Positions 43,473 through 52,329 of a stretch of DNA of 64,000 nt are shown here, in pieces. The notes under the pieces are model-generated. The model made no database searches and was not told the DNA's origin. It was given only the letters and a program-made list of their open reading frames with translations. Position numbers and translations under genes: made by a program. This DNA comes from Nostoc sp. XA010 (lineage in GTDB: Bacteria > Cyanobacteriota > Cyanobacteriia > Cyanobacteriales > Nostocaceae). Within the stretch, counting starts at the first letter, position 1. Each line of letters starts with the position of its first letter. The stretch covers positions 193,344 through 257,343 of the forward strand of contig NZ_JAIVFX010000007.1 in the NCBI RefSeq assembly GCF_020829625.1, in the 5' to 3' direction.

Positions 43473-44717
43473 ATGGGGTTCATGAACAAACAAGTCTTTC
43501 GGGTTGGATTTTCATTGTTAATGGCGTTTTGGTTGGCGTTTGGTACGCTCACCCAGCCGGCGGTGGCTTTGACAACGGAACAAAAGCTGGTTTCGGAAGT
43601 TTGGCGAATTGTTAATCGCACTTATCTAGATGAAACCTTTAATCATCAAAACTGGGCAGCTGTGCGGCAAAAGGTTCTGGAGAAGCCACTAACAGACTCA
43701 AATGCCAGTTATGCGGCAATTGGGAAGATGCTCAAGAGCCTTGACGATCCTTTTACCCGCTTTTTAGATCCGGAACAGTACCGCAGCTTACAGGTTAATA
43801 CTTCTGGGGAACTGACTGGAGTAGGATTACAAATTGCTCTAAATCCTGAGACTGGGAAGTTGGAAGTAGTGGCTCCGATAGCAGGTTCACCAGCAGATAA
43901 AGCGGGAATTAGATCACGCGATCGCATTCTCAAAATTGAAGGCGTTTCCACAGAAAATCTTACCCTAGATGAAGCTGCGACTAAAATGCGCGGCCCCAGT
44001 GGCAGCCTTGTTACTCTCCTCATCGAACGGGAGGGAGAGGCAGAAACAGAAATTAGACTGACACGCGATCGCATTGCTCTTAACCCTGTGGTTTCAGATT
44101 TGCGTGTTTCTCCTGAAGGTACGTCCATTGGCTACCTTCGTCTTACTCAATTCAATGCCAACGCCTCAACGGAATTGGCACACGCTATTTCTAGTCTAGA
44201 AAAAAAAGGCGCTGATGCCTACATTCTAGATTTACGAAATAATCCTGGGGGGTTATTACAATCAGGAATTGAAATCGCCCGTCTGTGGTTAGACTCTGGT
44301 ACTATCGTCTACACTGTTAACCGACAAGGTATTCAAGGTAGTTTTGAAGCCTTTGGGCCACCCCTGACGACCGATCCTCTGGTGATTTTGGTGAATCAAG
44401 GAACTGCCAGTGCTAGTGAAATTCTTGCTGGCGCACTTCAAGATAATGGTCGTGCCCAGTTGGTAGGCGAAACTACTTTTGGAAAGGGCTTAATTCAATC
44501 TTTATTTGAATTATCAGATGGTTCGGGCTTGGCAGTCACAATTGCTAAGTATGAAACTCCTCAACACCGGGACATCAATAAACTAGGTATTAAGCCAGAT
44601 AAAGTGATTTCCCAAGATCCAATTAACCGTGACCAGATTGGCACGGAAGCGGATCTGCAATATCAAGCAGCAATGGAACTTTTGAAGAAAAACGCGGTTG
44701 TGGCGGGGAAGGTGTAA
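43473..44717 (+). CDS. ctpA: carboxyl-terminal processing protease CtpA
   Basis: A serine protease exported to the lumen/periplasm that matures the D1 protein of photosystem II by trimming its C-terminus. The protein is 414 residues from ATG 43473 (GAGGTGG 8 nt upstream); it has a signal peptide ending near TQPAVA-LT, a PDZ domain (about 95-185) and the S41 catalytic domain, with Ser in GTASASEILAGAL and Lys in FGKGLIQS. CtpB/CtpC paralogues exist; the PetBD-adjacent copy is normally CtpA. Confidence 0.93.
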   Translation: MGFMNKQVFRVGFSLLMAFWLAFGTLTQPAVALTTEQKLVSEVWRIVNRTYLDETFNHQNWAAVRQKVLEKPLTDSNASYAAIGKMLKSLDDPFTRFLDPEQYRSLQVNTSGELTGVGLQIALNPETGKLEVVAPIAGSPADKAGIRSRDRILKIEGVSTENLTLDEAATKMRGPSGSLVTLLIEREGEAETEIRLTRDRIALNPVVSDLRVSPEGTSIGYLRLTQFNANASTELAHAISSLEKKGADAYILDLRNNPGGLLQSGIEIARLWLDSGTIVYTVNRQGIQGSFEAFGPPLTTDPLVILVNQGTASASEILAGALQDNGRAQLVGETTFGKGLIQSLFELSDGSGLAVTIAKYETPQHRDINKLGIKPDKVISQDPINRDQIGTEADLQYQAAMELLKKNAVVAGKV

Positions 44718-44718
44718 A

Positions 44719-44877
44719 AAGTTAGGAGTTAGGAGTTAGGAGTTAGGAGTTAGGAGTTAGGAGTTAGGAGTTAGGAGTTAGGAGTTAAAAGTTTTTACTC
44801 TCCCCCTGCTCCCCCTGCTTCCCCTGCTCCCCCTGCTTCCCCTGCTCCCCCTGCTCCCCCTGCCCCTGCCCCTGCCT
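44719..44877. repeat. heptad GTTAGGA array followed by CTGCTCCCC array
   Basis: Ten GTTAGGA units (about 44719-44788) are followed by tandem 9-mers of CTGCTCCCC / CTGCTTCCC type to 44877. The second part runs into the stop of the MBL gene on the minus strand. It is a plain STRR-type block between convergent genes. Confidence 0.9.
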
Positions 44878-45608
44878 CAAAAAGGCTGTATCCGCAGCAA
44901 AGCTGATAAATCCTGAGAGGCGAGGTGTTGATAAGCTTGATCGATAACACGCTTGCCTCTGAGATAGCCTGTATTAGCACCGGGACAAATGTATCTAAGA
45001 GTTTCTGGTGTAAAATTTTTTAACAAGAATCGAAGACTCTGGATTTGCCTGGGCCAGTGAAAGGTTTTGGCTGTCCGTAATGGTACTGGCTCACCGTGCT
45101 GGTTAGGGAGTAAATGACGACCAGAAAACAATATACCTCCACGTTCTTTGTAGTATAAGCAAGATGAGCCGGGAGAATGACCTGGTGTCCAAATCAATTG
45201 GGCTACTGCATCAAGCGTAAATTCCTGCTTGAAGGTAGTTAAGGTTAAGCCTGGTAACAAATAAGCTTCTTGCTCTTGAATCAACACCTCGCAGCTAAAG
45301 ATTTGCTGAAATTCAGCAGTTTTGCCAATCGCGCCTCGATGGGTGAGAAATAACCAACGCACGCCTCCATGCGATCGCAAAAAATCTTGATTTGTTTGGT
45401 CTAGGGCAGGGCAGTCTATCAGGATATTACCTTCATTTCTTACAATAAGATAAGAGGTTCCCCCTAATGTGTCCCGATTGGGTGGAAAAGCAAAAATGCT
45501 CTCTTGTGCGAAGTCCGATTGCAGAGAACCTGCGCTAGGAACTTCGTTAGGGAAAACAGCCCGTGGTGGCTTAGTTGTATGACTTGGCACTTGAGGTAGA
45601 GGGCACAT
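44877..45608 (-). CDS. MBL-fold protein lacking the HxHxDH motif
   Basis: A 243-residue metallo-beta-lactamase-fold protein from ATG 45608. The fold is clear (LGGTSYLIVRNEGNILIDCPA; IWTPGHSPGSSCLYY), but the zinc motif THxHxDH is replaced by LTHRGAIGK and the later Asp is replaced in ILFSGRHLL. One histidine, TPGH, remains. It therefore probably does not bind two metals and may have another function. It is convergent with ctpA and divergent from the site-2 protease gene. Confidence 0.82.
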   Translation of the reverse strand: MCPLPQVPSHTTKPPRAVFPNEVPSAGSLQSDFAQESIFAFPPNRDTLGGTSYLIVRNEGNILIDCPALDQTNQDFLRSHGGVRWLFLTHRGAIGKTAEFQQIFSCEVLIQEQEAYLLPGLTLTTFKQEFTLDAVAQLIWTPGHSPGSSCLYYKERGGILFSGRHLLPNQHGEPVPLRTAKTFHWPRQIQSLRFLLKNFTPETLRYICPGANTGYLRGKRVIDQAYQHLASQDLSALLRIQPF

Positions 45609-45801
45609 AATCAAAGAAGCGGAACTGAGGAGTTGTAGACAATCTGGTTACAGTGTGGAAATTCTAAAGAATTGAAACTTGAGCGTTAACCAGCACTGTT
45701 AACCGTTGTGAAAAAAATTGGGATTTGAGGTCTGCCTTGTAGTTAATGCTATGGTGCTGAAGCTACTGGTGGGGCGTTTTGTCAAAATTACTGAAGATAA
45801 C

Positions 45802-47322
45802 ATGGCATTTTGGTTTCTATTTATCCTCCTACTGGGGCTAGCTACTTATCTAATGGTGCAGCACAGCGTCGCTCAGATCACCCGGACGCCAGTATGGTTG
45901 TTGTGGCTGGTTTTAATGGCACCAGCATTACTGTTGAGTGGATGGACGCTGGTGTATGGGCCGAAACAACCTCCACCGCCAGCGCTGATTCTTTGGTCGA
46001 TATTTGTCTCCACAGTGTTGTACTGGACATTGTTTCAATGGGGGCGTCGATCGCCAACAAATACACAGGCCCAAACCCAACCCCAAGCCTCAGAATCACG
46101 GCCGACTATCCAGCCTATTGCAGAACCAATAGTGCGTCCCATTGAGCCAACGGAAGAAACTCAACTACGAAATTGTTTTCCTTGGTCTGTATACTACGTT
46201 CAAAATATTGAGTATCGACCACAAGCCGTGATTTGCCGTGGTCAGTTGCGAACTAAAGCTAGCAACGCCTACCAGCAGATTAAGACTAATATTGAAGCAC
46301 AATTTGGCGATCGCTTCCTGCTAATTTTTCAAGAAGGTATGGATAGCAAGCCTTTCTTTGTGCTGGTTCCCAATACTCAAGCTGCAAAAGATAGAAATAT
46401 ACCACGACGCCAACAGGAACGCTTAACTCGTCCAGGATTAGCACTTCTACTGCTAGCAGCTACTTTTGTAACTACTACCTTGGTGGGAGTGGAAATTGCT
46501 GGTGTTTCTCTGCCGTCTATATGGCAAATTGGTTCTTTGTTCAAAGTTCTATCTAACCCAGATGTTCTATTCAAAGGATTGCCCTATGCTTTAGGGTTAA
46601 TGACTATTTTGGGCATTCACGAACTTGGGCATTATTTAACAGCTAAATTCTACAAGATTCGCTCGACTTTGCCTTACTTTATTCCCATACCCTTCTTCTT
46701 GGGAACTTTTGGTGCATTTATTCAGATGCGTAGTCCAATTCCCAACCGCAAAGCTTTATTTGACATTAGTATCGCTGGGCCAATTGCAGGCTTTGTGGTG
46801 ACTGTGCCATTACTAATATGGGGCTTGGCTCATTCTGATGTGGTTTCCATCCCTGAAAAAACCCAACTTTTAAATCCTGATGCCCTTAATCCCAAGTATT
46901 CCATTTTACTAGCGGTACTCTCGAAGTTAGCCTTGGGAAGTCAGTTAACGGCAAAATCAGCCCTTGATTTGCATCCAGTTGCAGTAGCTGGTTTTTTGGG
47001 ACTAATTGTTACAGCCTTAAATTTAATGCCTGTAGGGCAGCTAGATGGAGGTCACATTGTCCATGCGATGTTTGGACAACGAACTGCGATGATTATTGGT
47101 CAAATTGCTCGCGTGTTGTTGCTATTACTGGCTTTAGTAAGAGAAGAATTTTTGGTGTGGGCAATTATCTTATTATTTATGCCATTGATTGATGAACCTG
47201 CACTGAATGATGTCAGTGAATTGGATAACCAACGTGACATTTGGGGATTACTGGCAATGGCGTTGTTGATTGTAATTATTTTGCCACTACCGCAGGCGAT
47301 CGCTAACTTTTTGCAAATTTAA
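45802..47322 (+). CDS. site-2 protease (M50 family) membrane metalloprotease
   Basis: A 506-residue intramembrane zinc protease with about eight helices. The active site is GIHELGHYLTAK (HExxH) and the second motif is NLMPVGQLDGGHIVH, which supplies the Asp ligand. The architecture resembles the EGY1-like/Synechocystis-type proteases. Residues 60-140 form a cytosolic Pro/Gln-rich linker and a small domain before the protease helices. ATG 45802 is chosen because it starts the first helix (MAFWFLFILLLG); earlier in-frame starts would add up to 28 residues. Confidence 0.88.
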   Translation: MAFWFLFILLLGLATYLMVQHSVAQITRTPVWLLWLVLMAPALLLSGWTLVYGPKQPPPPALILWSIFVSTVLYWTLFQWGRRSPTNTQAQTQPQASESRPTIQPIAEPIVRPIEPTEETQLRNCFPWSVYYVQNIEYRPQAVICRGQLRTKASNAYQQIKTNIEAQFGDRFLLIFQEGMDSKPFFVLVPNTQAAKDRNIPRRQQERLTRPGLALLLLAATFVTTTLVGVEIAGVSLPSIWQIGSLFKVLSNPDVLFKGLPYALGLMTILGIHELGHYLTAKFYKIRSTLPYFIPIPFFLGTFGAFIQMRSPIPNRKALFDISIAGPIAGFVVTVPLLIWGLAHSDVVSIPEKTQLLNPDALNPKYSILLAVLSKLALGSQLTAKSALDLHPVAVAGFLGLIVTALNLMPVGQLDGGHIVHAMFGQRTAMIIGQIARVLLLLLALVREEFLVWAIILLFMPLIDEPALNDVSELDNQRDIWGLLAMALLIVIILPLPQAIANFLQI

Positions 47323-47513
47323 AAAGTTTCAACGCCAAGAGAAATATATCTAAGTTTTTTCCCCACTATGGAATCAACCACAGCTTGGTATTTTTTATTT
47401 GCACTTCTTCTAATATAAAAAGGTGCGTTATAGACATTAGTCCTAACGCACTGAAAAACGCAGTAAAAATTTAGGATGGTGCGTAAGAGAACGCCATAAC
47501 ACAGCCTCCAAAA

Positions 47514-48080
47514 CTAACTCGATACTGAATTAGCCGCCTCGGAAGCCTTCGCAGCTGGTGGAAAACCACCCATGCGAATCTCAGAAGTAAAGGAAGCAAT
47601 ACTAAATCCATCAAAACTCTTGAGGACATTTACCCGCATTCGTAAATTGGGGCTAGCAAACCACAGACGCTCTTCTAACGACATGGTTTCATCCTCTATA
47701 GTTAGGATTAAAGCACCATCACTGTCAAATTTATAGTGTCCAGCAACTGGAGTTTTATTGGCATTAACCACTTCCCGCAGTAACTTACCTTCAGCTGGAT
47801 TATCTGCATCAGTTACAGAAACTAACACAGTTGAACCACTGTGTTTTGCTTGATCTTTTTCTATTGTGCCATTCCAGCTAATTTTGGCAGCACAAGAGGC
47901 GGAACTAGGGTTAATTTCGTACTGTTGACACAGTTTTATCACTTGTGCATCATCTAGTGCCAGCGCCTCAATAATGATGTCTGACTTACTCTCTTCAGAT
48001 TGGTTAAAAGCCAAATTTTGACTAGTACGATGAGAAAACCATTTACCAGTACTTAACTGAAAAAACTCTTCAATATTCAT
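47514..48080 (-). CDS. phycobiliprotein lyase of the CpcS/CpeS family
   Basis: A 188-residue lipocalin-fold lyase (CpcS/CpeS/DUF1001) that attaches phycocyanobilin-type chromophores to phycobiliprotein cysteines. The family start [20 protein letters not shown] is clear, and [24 protein letters not shown] near the end (as [14 protein letters not shown]) matches the lyase fold. The HEAT-repeat gene lies 75 bp upstream on the same strand. Which CpcS-group member it is cannot be decided from this window. Confidence 0.92.
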   Translation of the reverse strand: MNIEEFFQLSTGKWFSHRTSQNLAFNQSEESKSDIIIEALALDDAQVIKLCQQYEINPSSASCAAKISWNGTIEKDQAKHSGSTVLVSVTDADNPAEGKLLREVVNANKTPVAGHYKFDSDGALILTIEDETMSLEERLWFASPNLRMRVNVLKSFDGFSIASFTSEIRMGGFPPAAKASEAANSVSS

Positions 48081-48155
48081 GAATAAAATTACCCTGCATC
48101 AAAATGCTAAAATTCCCACTTAATTATTATTAAAAGGTAGCAGGAAACTTTTATA

Positions 48156-48836
48156 TTAAGCTTGATTGCCTATTTCCTCAAGCTTCTTGAGTCCAATCCT
48201 GGCTGCCTCAGCAACGTTGAAATGATTGTCTTTTTCTAGGTATTTTAAAGCTGAGACACTCTTGGGAGTAGGAAGATTACCCAAAGCTTCTGCCAAACGC
48301 TGCCTTACTAACCAATCATCTGATTGGGCGAAGCGCAGGATCTGATCGACTGACTCAATGTCTTGAATTTCTCCCAGTGCAGAGATTGCAGCTTGTTGCA
48401 ACACTACTTCTTTGCTATCCAATGCCTGAATAAGTATTTGATGGGCACGAGGATCTTTAATATTACCAAGAGAAACGGCTGCACTAAAGCGTACTAGCCA
48501 ATCAGTATCTTCATAAAATGCCCGTGAAAGCACCTCAAAGGCTCTGGCATCACCTAAATATCCTAAAGCACCAGCAGCATCAGCGCGTATTCCATAATCG
48601 GGGTCATTTTCGAGAATTCTGACCAAAATTGAATAACACTCTGGTGTCGGCTTGATTCCAAGGGCAAAAATTGCCATAGATCGCAGTTGCAAAGATTCGT
48701 CATCTAGTACCTTTTTAATCAAAGGAACTGCATCCTCCGCAGACGCATGACGCAGATTGGCTAAGGCTACCATGCGATCGCGTAAATTCGGACTTTCTAA
48801 CTGAGTAGAAATTTCTTCTAAGCTTAGAGTTGCCAT
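48156..48836 (-). CDS. HEAT-repeat protein (phycobilisome-associated type)
   Basis: A 226-residue alpha-solenoid of six or so HEAT units (DRMVALANLRHASAEDAVPL; RSMAIFALGIKP; IRADAAGALGYLGDARAF; VRFSAAVSLGNIKDPRA; LQQAAISALGEIQD; VRQRLAEALGNLPTPKS). Its best known relatives are NblB and the CpcE/CpcF lyase group. Because it is co-directional with the bilin lyase, a part in chromophore attachment or phycobilisome turnover is the simplest idea, but unproven. Confidence 0.85.
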   Translation of the reverse strand: MATLSLEEISTQLESPNLRDRMVALANLRHASAEDAVPLIKKVLDDESLQLRSMAIFALGIKPTPECYSILVRILENDPDYGIRADAAGALGYLGDARAFEVLSRAFYEDTDWLVRFSAAVSLGNIKDPRAHQILIQALDSKEVVLQQAAISALGEIQDIESVDQILRFAQSDDWLVRQRLAEALGNLPTPKSVSALKYLEKDNHFNVAEAARIGLKKLEEIGNQA

Positions 48837-49122
48837 TTAATTTAAATCATTTTCTTTACTTATCTTAATTTACCCGATCCGTTCATCAGGCTGTCGCCAT
48901 AGTGATGTAGGAGTTTGGCGACTTTACAAAATTGCTCAATTATGAGTGAAAAATAAATAAATGCTACCTAAACCATATTGCTTCTTACGATACCTTTCCT
49001 GCAGAACGCCAACGCAGTGTCAAAGCAATTTAAGAATATATTTGGCAATATCCTGCTATTTATTTAACCTGACTAATTGTATAAGTCTGGTTCAAACTAT
49101 ATATTTAGACTAGGTTTGAGAA

Positions 49123-49209
49123 CGGAGAGGGAGAGATTCGAACTCTCGTAGACGTTTCCACCTAACAGACTTTCCAGGTCTGCGCCTTAAACCACTCGGC
49201 CACCTCTCC
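49123..49209 (-). tRNA. tRNA-Ser (anticodon GGA)
   Basis: An 87-nt tRNA read on the minus strand: acceptor GGAGAGG pairs with CCTCTCC, D-arm GTGGCCGAGTGG, anticodon stem-loop CAGACCTGGAAAGTCTG with anticodon GGA, a long variable arm (as in serine), and T-arm GAGAGTTCGAATCTCTC. Discriminator base G; CCA is not encoded. Confidence 0.95.
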
Positions 49210-49314
49210 AGGTGTCACAAGTTACAATCATACTATAAAATCCTAGAAAATGCAAAGATAAAGAGAGAGATTTTAGATTGAATCTGAAAGTCCCATTCCA
49301 AAACGCAAATCCAG

Positions 49315-49683
49315 ATGTCCCGTACATACACAATTAGAGTTCGCGATCGCGCCACTGGCAAAACCCACACCCTAGAAGTCCCAGAAGACCGCTACATCCT
49401 GCAAACTGGCGAAAAACAAGGGGTAGAACTGCCGTTTTCCTGCCGTAACGGGGCTTGTACCACTTGTGCGGTGAGAGTTTTATCAGGAGAAATTTACCAA
49501 CCAGAGGCGATCGGATTGTCGCCACATTTACGTCGGCAAGGTTATGCCTTGTTATGTGTGAGTTACCCCCGTTCTGACTTGGAGGTGGAGACACAAGACG
49601 AAGATGAAGTCTACGAACTCCAGTTTGGCCGGTATTTTGCTAGGGGGAAAGTTAAAGCGGGTTTACCCTTAGATGAGGAATAA
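49315..49683 (+). CDS. plant-type [2Fe-2S] ferredoxin with C-terminal extension
   Basis: A 122-residue ferredoxin with the plant-type cysteine pattern in FSCRNGACTTCAVRVLSG and the fourth Cys in ALLCVSYP. Compared with PetF (about 97 residues) it has a C-terminal extension (FGRYFARGKVKAGLPLDEE), as in the FdC2-type ferredoxins conserved in cyanobacteria and plants. Redox partner is unknown. The 3' end overlaps the next frame, but the true start of that gene probably lies later. Confidence 0.9.
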   Translation: MSRTYTIRVRDRATGKTHTLEVPEDRYILQTGEKQGVELPFSCRNGACTTCAVRVLSGEIYQPEAIGLSPHLRRQGYALLCVSYPRSDLEVETQDEDEVYELQFGRYFARGKVKAGLPLDEE

Positions 49684-49753
49684 ACAATTCAAAATCATCC
49701 TACCCCTACCGGGAAGTTACCTACGCACAGCAGCGAGCATAGGCGAAATTTTA

Positions 49754-50299
49754 ATGCCTATGCGTCTTGGTGATTGGGTGCGAAAAATAGCGATTTTGGC
49801 TTGCTTGTTGCTCTTGGTAAGTTGCCAAGGTAAAAACCAACTGCCAAACAATGAGGCTCAGGTAAAAGTAGCGCGGATAGTTAGTGGGCAAAGTTTGGAA
49901 GTGATAGGCATGGCTGAACAACCAAATTTAATTTCCCAAGTGCGGTTAGTTGGCATTGATGCACCAGATTTGCGACAGCGCCCTTGGGGGGACGCAGCAA
50001 AAGAACAGTTAGAAAATCTAATTGGAGGTGCAGAACAATCGGTAACGCTGGAGTTTGATTTAGAAACAAAAGACAAAATCGGACGAACTCTAGCTTATGT
50101 GTGGAAAAATAAGGTGTTGTTAAATGAGGAATTAGTGAAACAAGGGAATGCAATGTTTGTTGAGCGATCGCCTAATCACAAATATGACCAGCGTTTAGAA
50201 CGTGCCCAACAATGGGCTAGACTCATGGGCCAAGGAATCTGGAACCCAGAAAAACCCATGCACCTCACTCCTGCTGAGTTTCGCCGTCAAAATCTTTGA
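49754..50299 (+). CDS. thermonuclease (SNase-like) lipoprotein
   Basis: A 181-residue protein from ATG 49754 (ATG 49760 is equally possible). The N-terminal helix IAILACLLLLVSCQ ends in the lipobox LVSC, so it should be a lipid-anchored envelope protein. The nuclease domain has the SNase pattern VARIVSGQSLEV, RLVGIDAPDLRQRPWG (catalytic Asp and Arg area), GRTLAYVW and LLNEELVKQGNA. It is 70 bp after the ferredoxin gene. Likely function is nucleic acid breakdown outside the cytosol. Confidence 0.87.
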   Translation: MPMRLGDWVRKIAILACLLLLVSCQGKNQLPNNEAQVKVARIVSGQSLEVIGMAEQPNLISQVRLVGIDAPDLRQRPWGDAAKEQLENLIGGAEQSVTLEFDLETKDKIGRTLAYVWKNKVLLNEELVKQGNAMFVERSPNHKYDQRLERAQQWARLMGQGIWNPEKPMHLTPAEFRRQNL

Positions 50300-50494
50300 A
50301 AAGTGGGGAGTGGGAGGCGGGGGGCAGGGGGCAGGGAGCAGGGAGCAGGGGGCAGGGAGCAGGGAGCAGAGGGGCAGGGGGAGATGAGGGAGATGAGGGA
50401 GATGAGGGAGATGAGAGAGATGAGGGAGTAGGGGAAGAAGAATTATTGATTAATGCCCAATGACAAATGACTAATGACTAATGATTAATAACTA
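50300..50494. repeat. G-rich, GAGATGA and AATGACT tandem repeat blocks
   Basis: Three low-complexity arrays in a row: GGGGCAGGGAGCAGG (50320-50380), GAGATGAGG 9-mers (50380-50427) and AATGACTA heptads (50457-50494). The last runs directly into the ATG of the next gene. Confidence 0.85.
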
Positions 50495-51307
50495 ATGACT
50501 AATCTACAAATTTTTTTAGATATTGCTACTGAAGCGGCCTTAGCTGCTGGTGTCGTTTTGCAAGGTTATTTAGGTAAATTAGAAGACGCAATTATTGAAA
50601 AAGGTCGCCCTGGTGATTTAGTCACTGCTGCTGATAAAGCCTCAGAAGAAGTGATTTTAGAACTTTTGCGCCGCCACTTTCCCGATCATTCTATCCTTGC
50701 TGAAGAATCAGGAAAATTAGGTAATCAAGAGAATGAATACCTTTGGGCAATAGATCCCCTAGATGGCACAACCAACTACGCTCATCAATACCCATTTTTT
50801 GCTGTTTCTATTGGACTGTTAATTAATGGCGTTCCGCAACTTGGTGTAATTTATGACCCTTTCCATAATGAGCTATTCCGGGCTGCTGCTGGCTTGGGAG
50901 CAACGCGTAATCGTCGCTCCATTAAGGTTTCAGTAACATCGGAGCTGAATAAAAGCTTACTAGTCACAGGATTTGCTTACGATCGCCGCGAAACCTCTGA
51001 TAACAATTACGCAGAATTTAGTCACCTGACTCATCTAACTCAAGGAGTCAGACGTAGTGGTTCTGCATCGCTAGATTTAGCATACGTTGCTTGTGGACGT
51101 GTCGATGGTTACTGGGAACGAGGGCTTTCTCCTTGGGATATTGCCGCCGGGATAATTTTGTTACAAGAGGCTGGGGGCAAAGTTACCGCTTACGATGGTA
51201 CTTCTGTCAAAATCGAGTCAGGTAGAATTCTTGCTACAAATAGTTATATTCACGACACTCTCAGTAACGAACTTTTACAAGTTCCACCACTGTCAGCATG
51301 GGTTTAG
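50495..51307 (+). CDS. inositol monophosphatase family protein
   Basis: A 270-residue Mg-dependent sugar/inositol phosphatase. Motifs are LAEESG, the diagnostic AIDPLDGTTNYAHQYP, and the C-terminal GLSPWDIAAGIILLQEAGG. The family includes SuhB and histidinol-phosphatase-like members, so the substrate is open; hisZ lies two genes downstream, which is suggestive but not proof of a histidine role. It starts in a heptad repeat, without a clear ribosome site. Confidence 0.93.
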   Translation: MTNLQIFLDIATEAALAAGVVLQGYLGKLEDAIIEKGRPGDLVTAADKASEEVILELLRRHFPDHSILAEESGKLGNQENEYLWAIDPLDGTTNYAHQYPFFAVSIGLLINGVPQLGVIYDPFHNELFRAAAGLGATRNRRSIKVSVTSELNKSLLVTGFAYDRRETSDNNYAEFSHLTHLTQGVRRSGSASLDLAYVACGRVDGYWERGLSPWDIAAGIILLQEAGGKVTAYDGTSVKIESGRILATNSYIHDTLSNELLQVPPLSAWV

Positions 51308-51381
51308 CAGGTGGGAGCTTTCCCCCTTACTTTGGGTAAACTAAAAAGTATCTAACTGCTGCTTTGGTGCAAAACCTCTAT

Positions 51382-52329
51382 ATGTCTTTCAAAATAGATC
51401 GTGGACTATTTAAATATGATTTCATAGATTATCACGCAGTTTTATGCGTTCCAGTGGATGCGGATGTCAAAGAGATTCGCAAACGCTATCTCAAAATTGC
51501 CCGCCGCTTACACCCGGATAGTAGTTTTACTGAAAGTGCTAGTCACAAAGAGCTAGGGAACGAATTGTTATCAAAGCTGGTTAACCCAGCTTACGAAAAA
51601 CTGTGTGGCGATCGCACTCGCACGGAATATATTTTAATTTTGTCGCAAATTGGCAAGCGCCTGCTACAAGAATCTACTTCAGTGACTCTCAACACCGAGT
51701 TGGCTAAACAGTTAGCCCAGACGCCTAATCTCGAGCATTTCTATAAAAGTGCGATCGCTAAAATCGGCGAAACCCAATATGATTCTTTAGAGCAAGCACT
51801 GCAAGTTATTGCCCAAGTTAGTGAGTTGAATTTAGTGTATTTAATGCGGAGTACAAGCAAACCATCCGCAGCACCGCGGCTACCTGCTCAACCCAAAGTC
51901 GAATCAGTTACGCCTCAGTCAAATACACTACCAGCAGCACCAGCGCCACCAAAAGAAGACTCGATTGTAGAACAATATATTCGTCGCGCTCAATCTTTGA
52001 TTGATAAAAACCAATTTCCCCAAGCCAAAGTAGAGTTGCAGGATGCCCTGAAGCTAGAACCTAAAAATAGTCACTGCCATAGCTTAATTGCAATGGTGTA
52101 TTTGAAGCAAAATCAGCTAAAAATGGCAAAAATCCACTTCGACAATGCCCTCAAATTAGACCCCAATGACAAAGCGGCTCTGCAATGGAAACCTAAAATA
52201 GATAGAGCTATAGGACAACAACCAAGTGATCATAAGGTGACTTCATCCGCCAATAATGGAGATAAGCAACCAGAGAAATCTGGTAGTGGTGGTTTGTTCG
52301 GTGGTTTGTTTGGTGGGAAGAAAAAATAA
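51382..52329 (+). CDS. J-domain protein with TPR repeats
   Basis: A 315-residue protein. An N-terminal J domain (about 15-75) has the HPD motif in RRLHPDSS, and two or three TPRs lie at about 205-275 (AQSLIDKNQFPQAKVELQDAL is seen as two parts; MVYLKQNQLKMAKIHFDNAL). The tail is GGLFGGLFGGKKK. It should recruit DnaK to a bound client. The start is the ATG at 51382, and the stop overlaps the hisZ ATG by one base. Confidence 0.88.
   Translation: MSFKIDRGLFKYDFIDYHAVLCVPVDADVKEIRKRYLKIARRLHPDSSFTESASHKELGNELLSKLVNPAYEKLCGDRTRTEYILILSQIGKRLLQESTSVTLNTELAKQLAQTPNLEHFYKSAIAKIGETQYDSLEQALQVIAQVSELNLVYLMRSTSKPSAAPRLPAQPKVESVTPQSNTLPAAPAPPKEDSIVEQYIRRAQSLIDKNQFPQAKVELQDALKLEPKNSHCHSLIAMVYLKQNQLKMAKIHFDNALKLDPNDKAALQWKPKIDRAIGQQPSDHKVTSSANNGDKQPEKSGSGGLFGGLFGGKKK

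Noticed and set aside
45810..46145. Plus-strand ORF of 111 codons in the site-2 protease gene
   Set aside because: Overlaps the well-supported protease frame; no own start signals.
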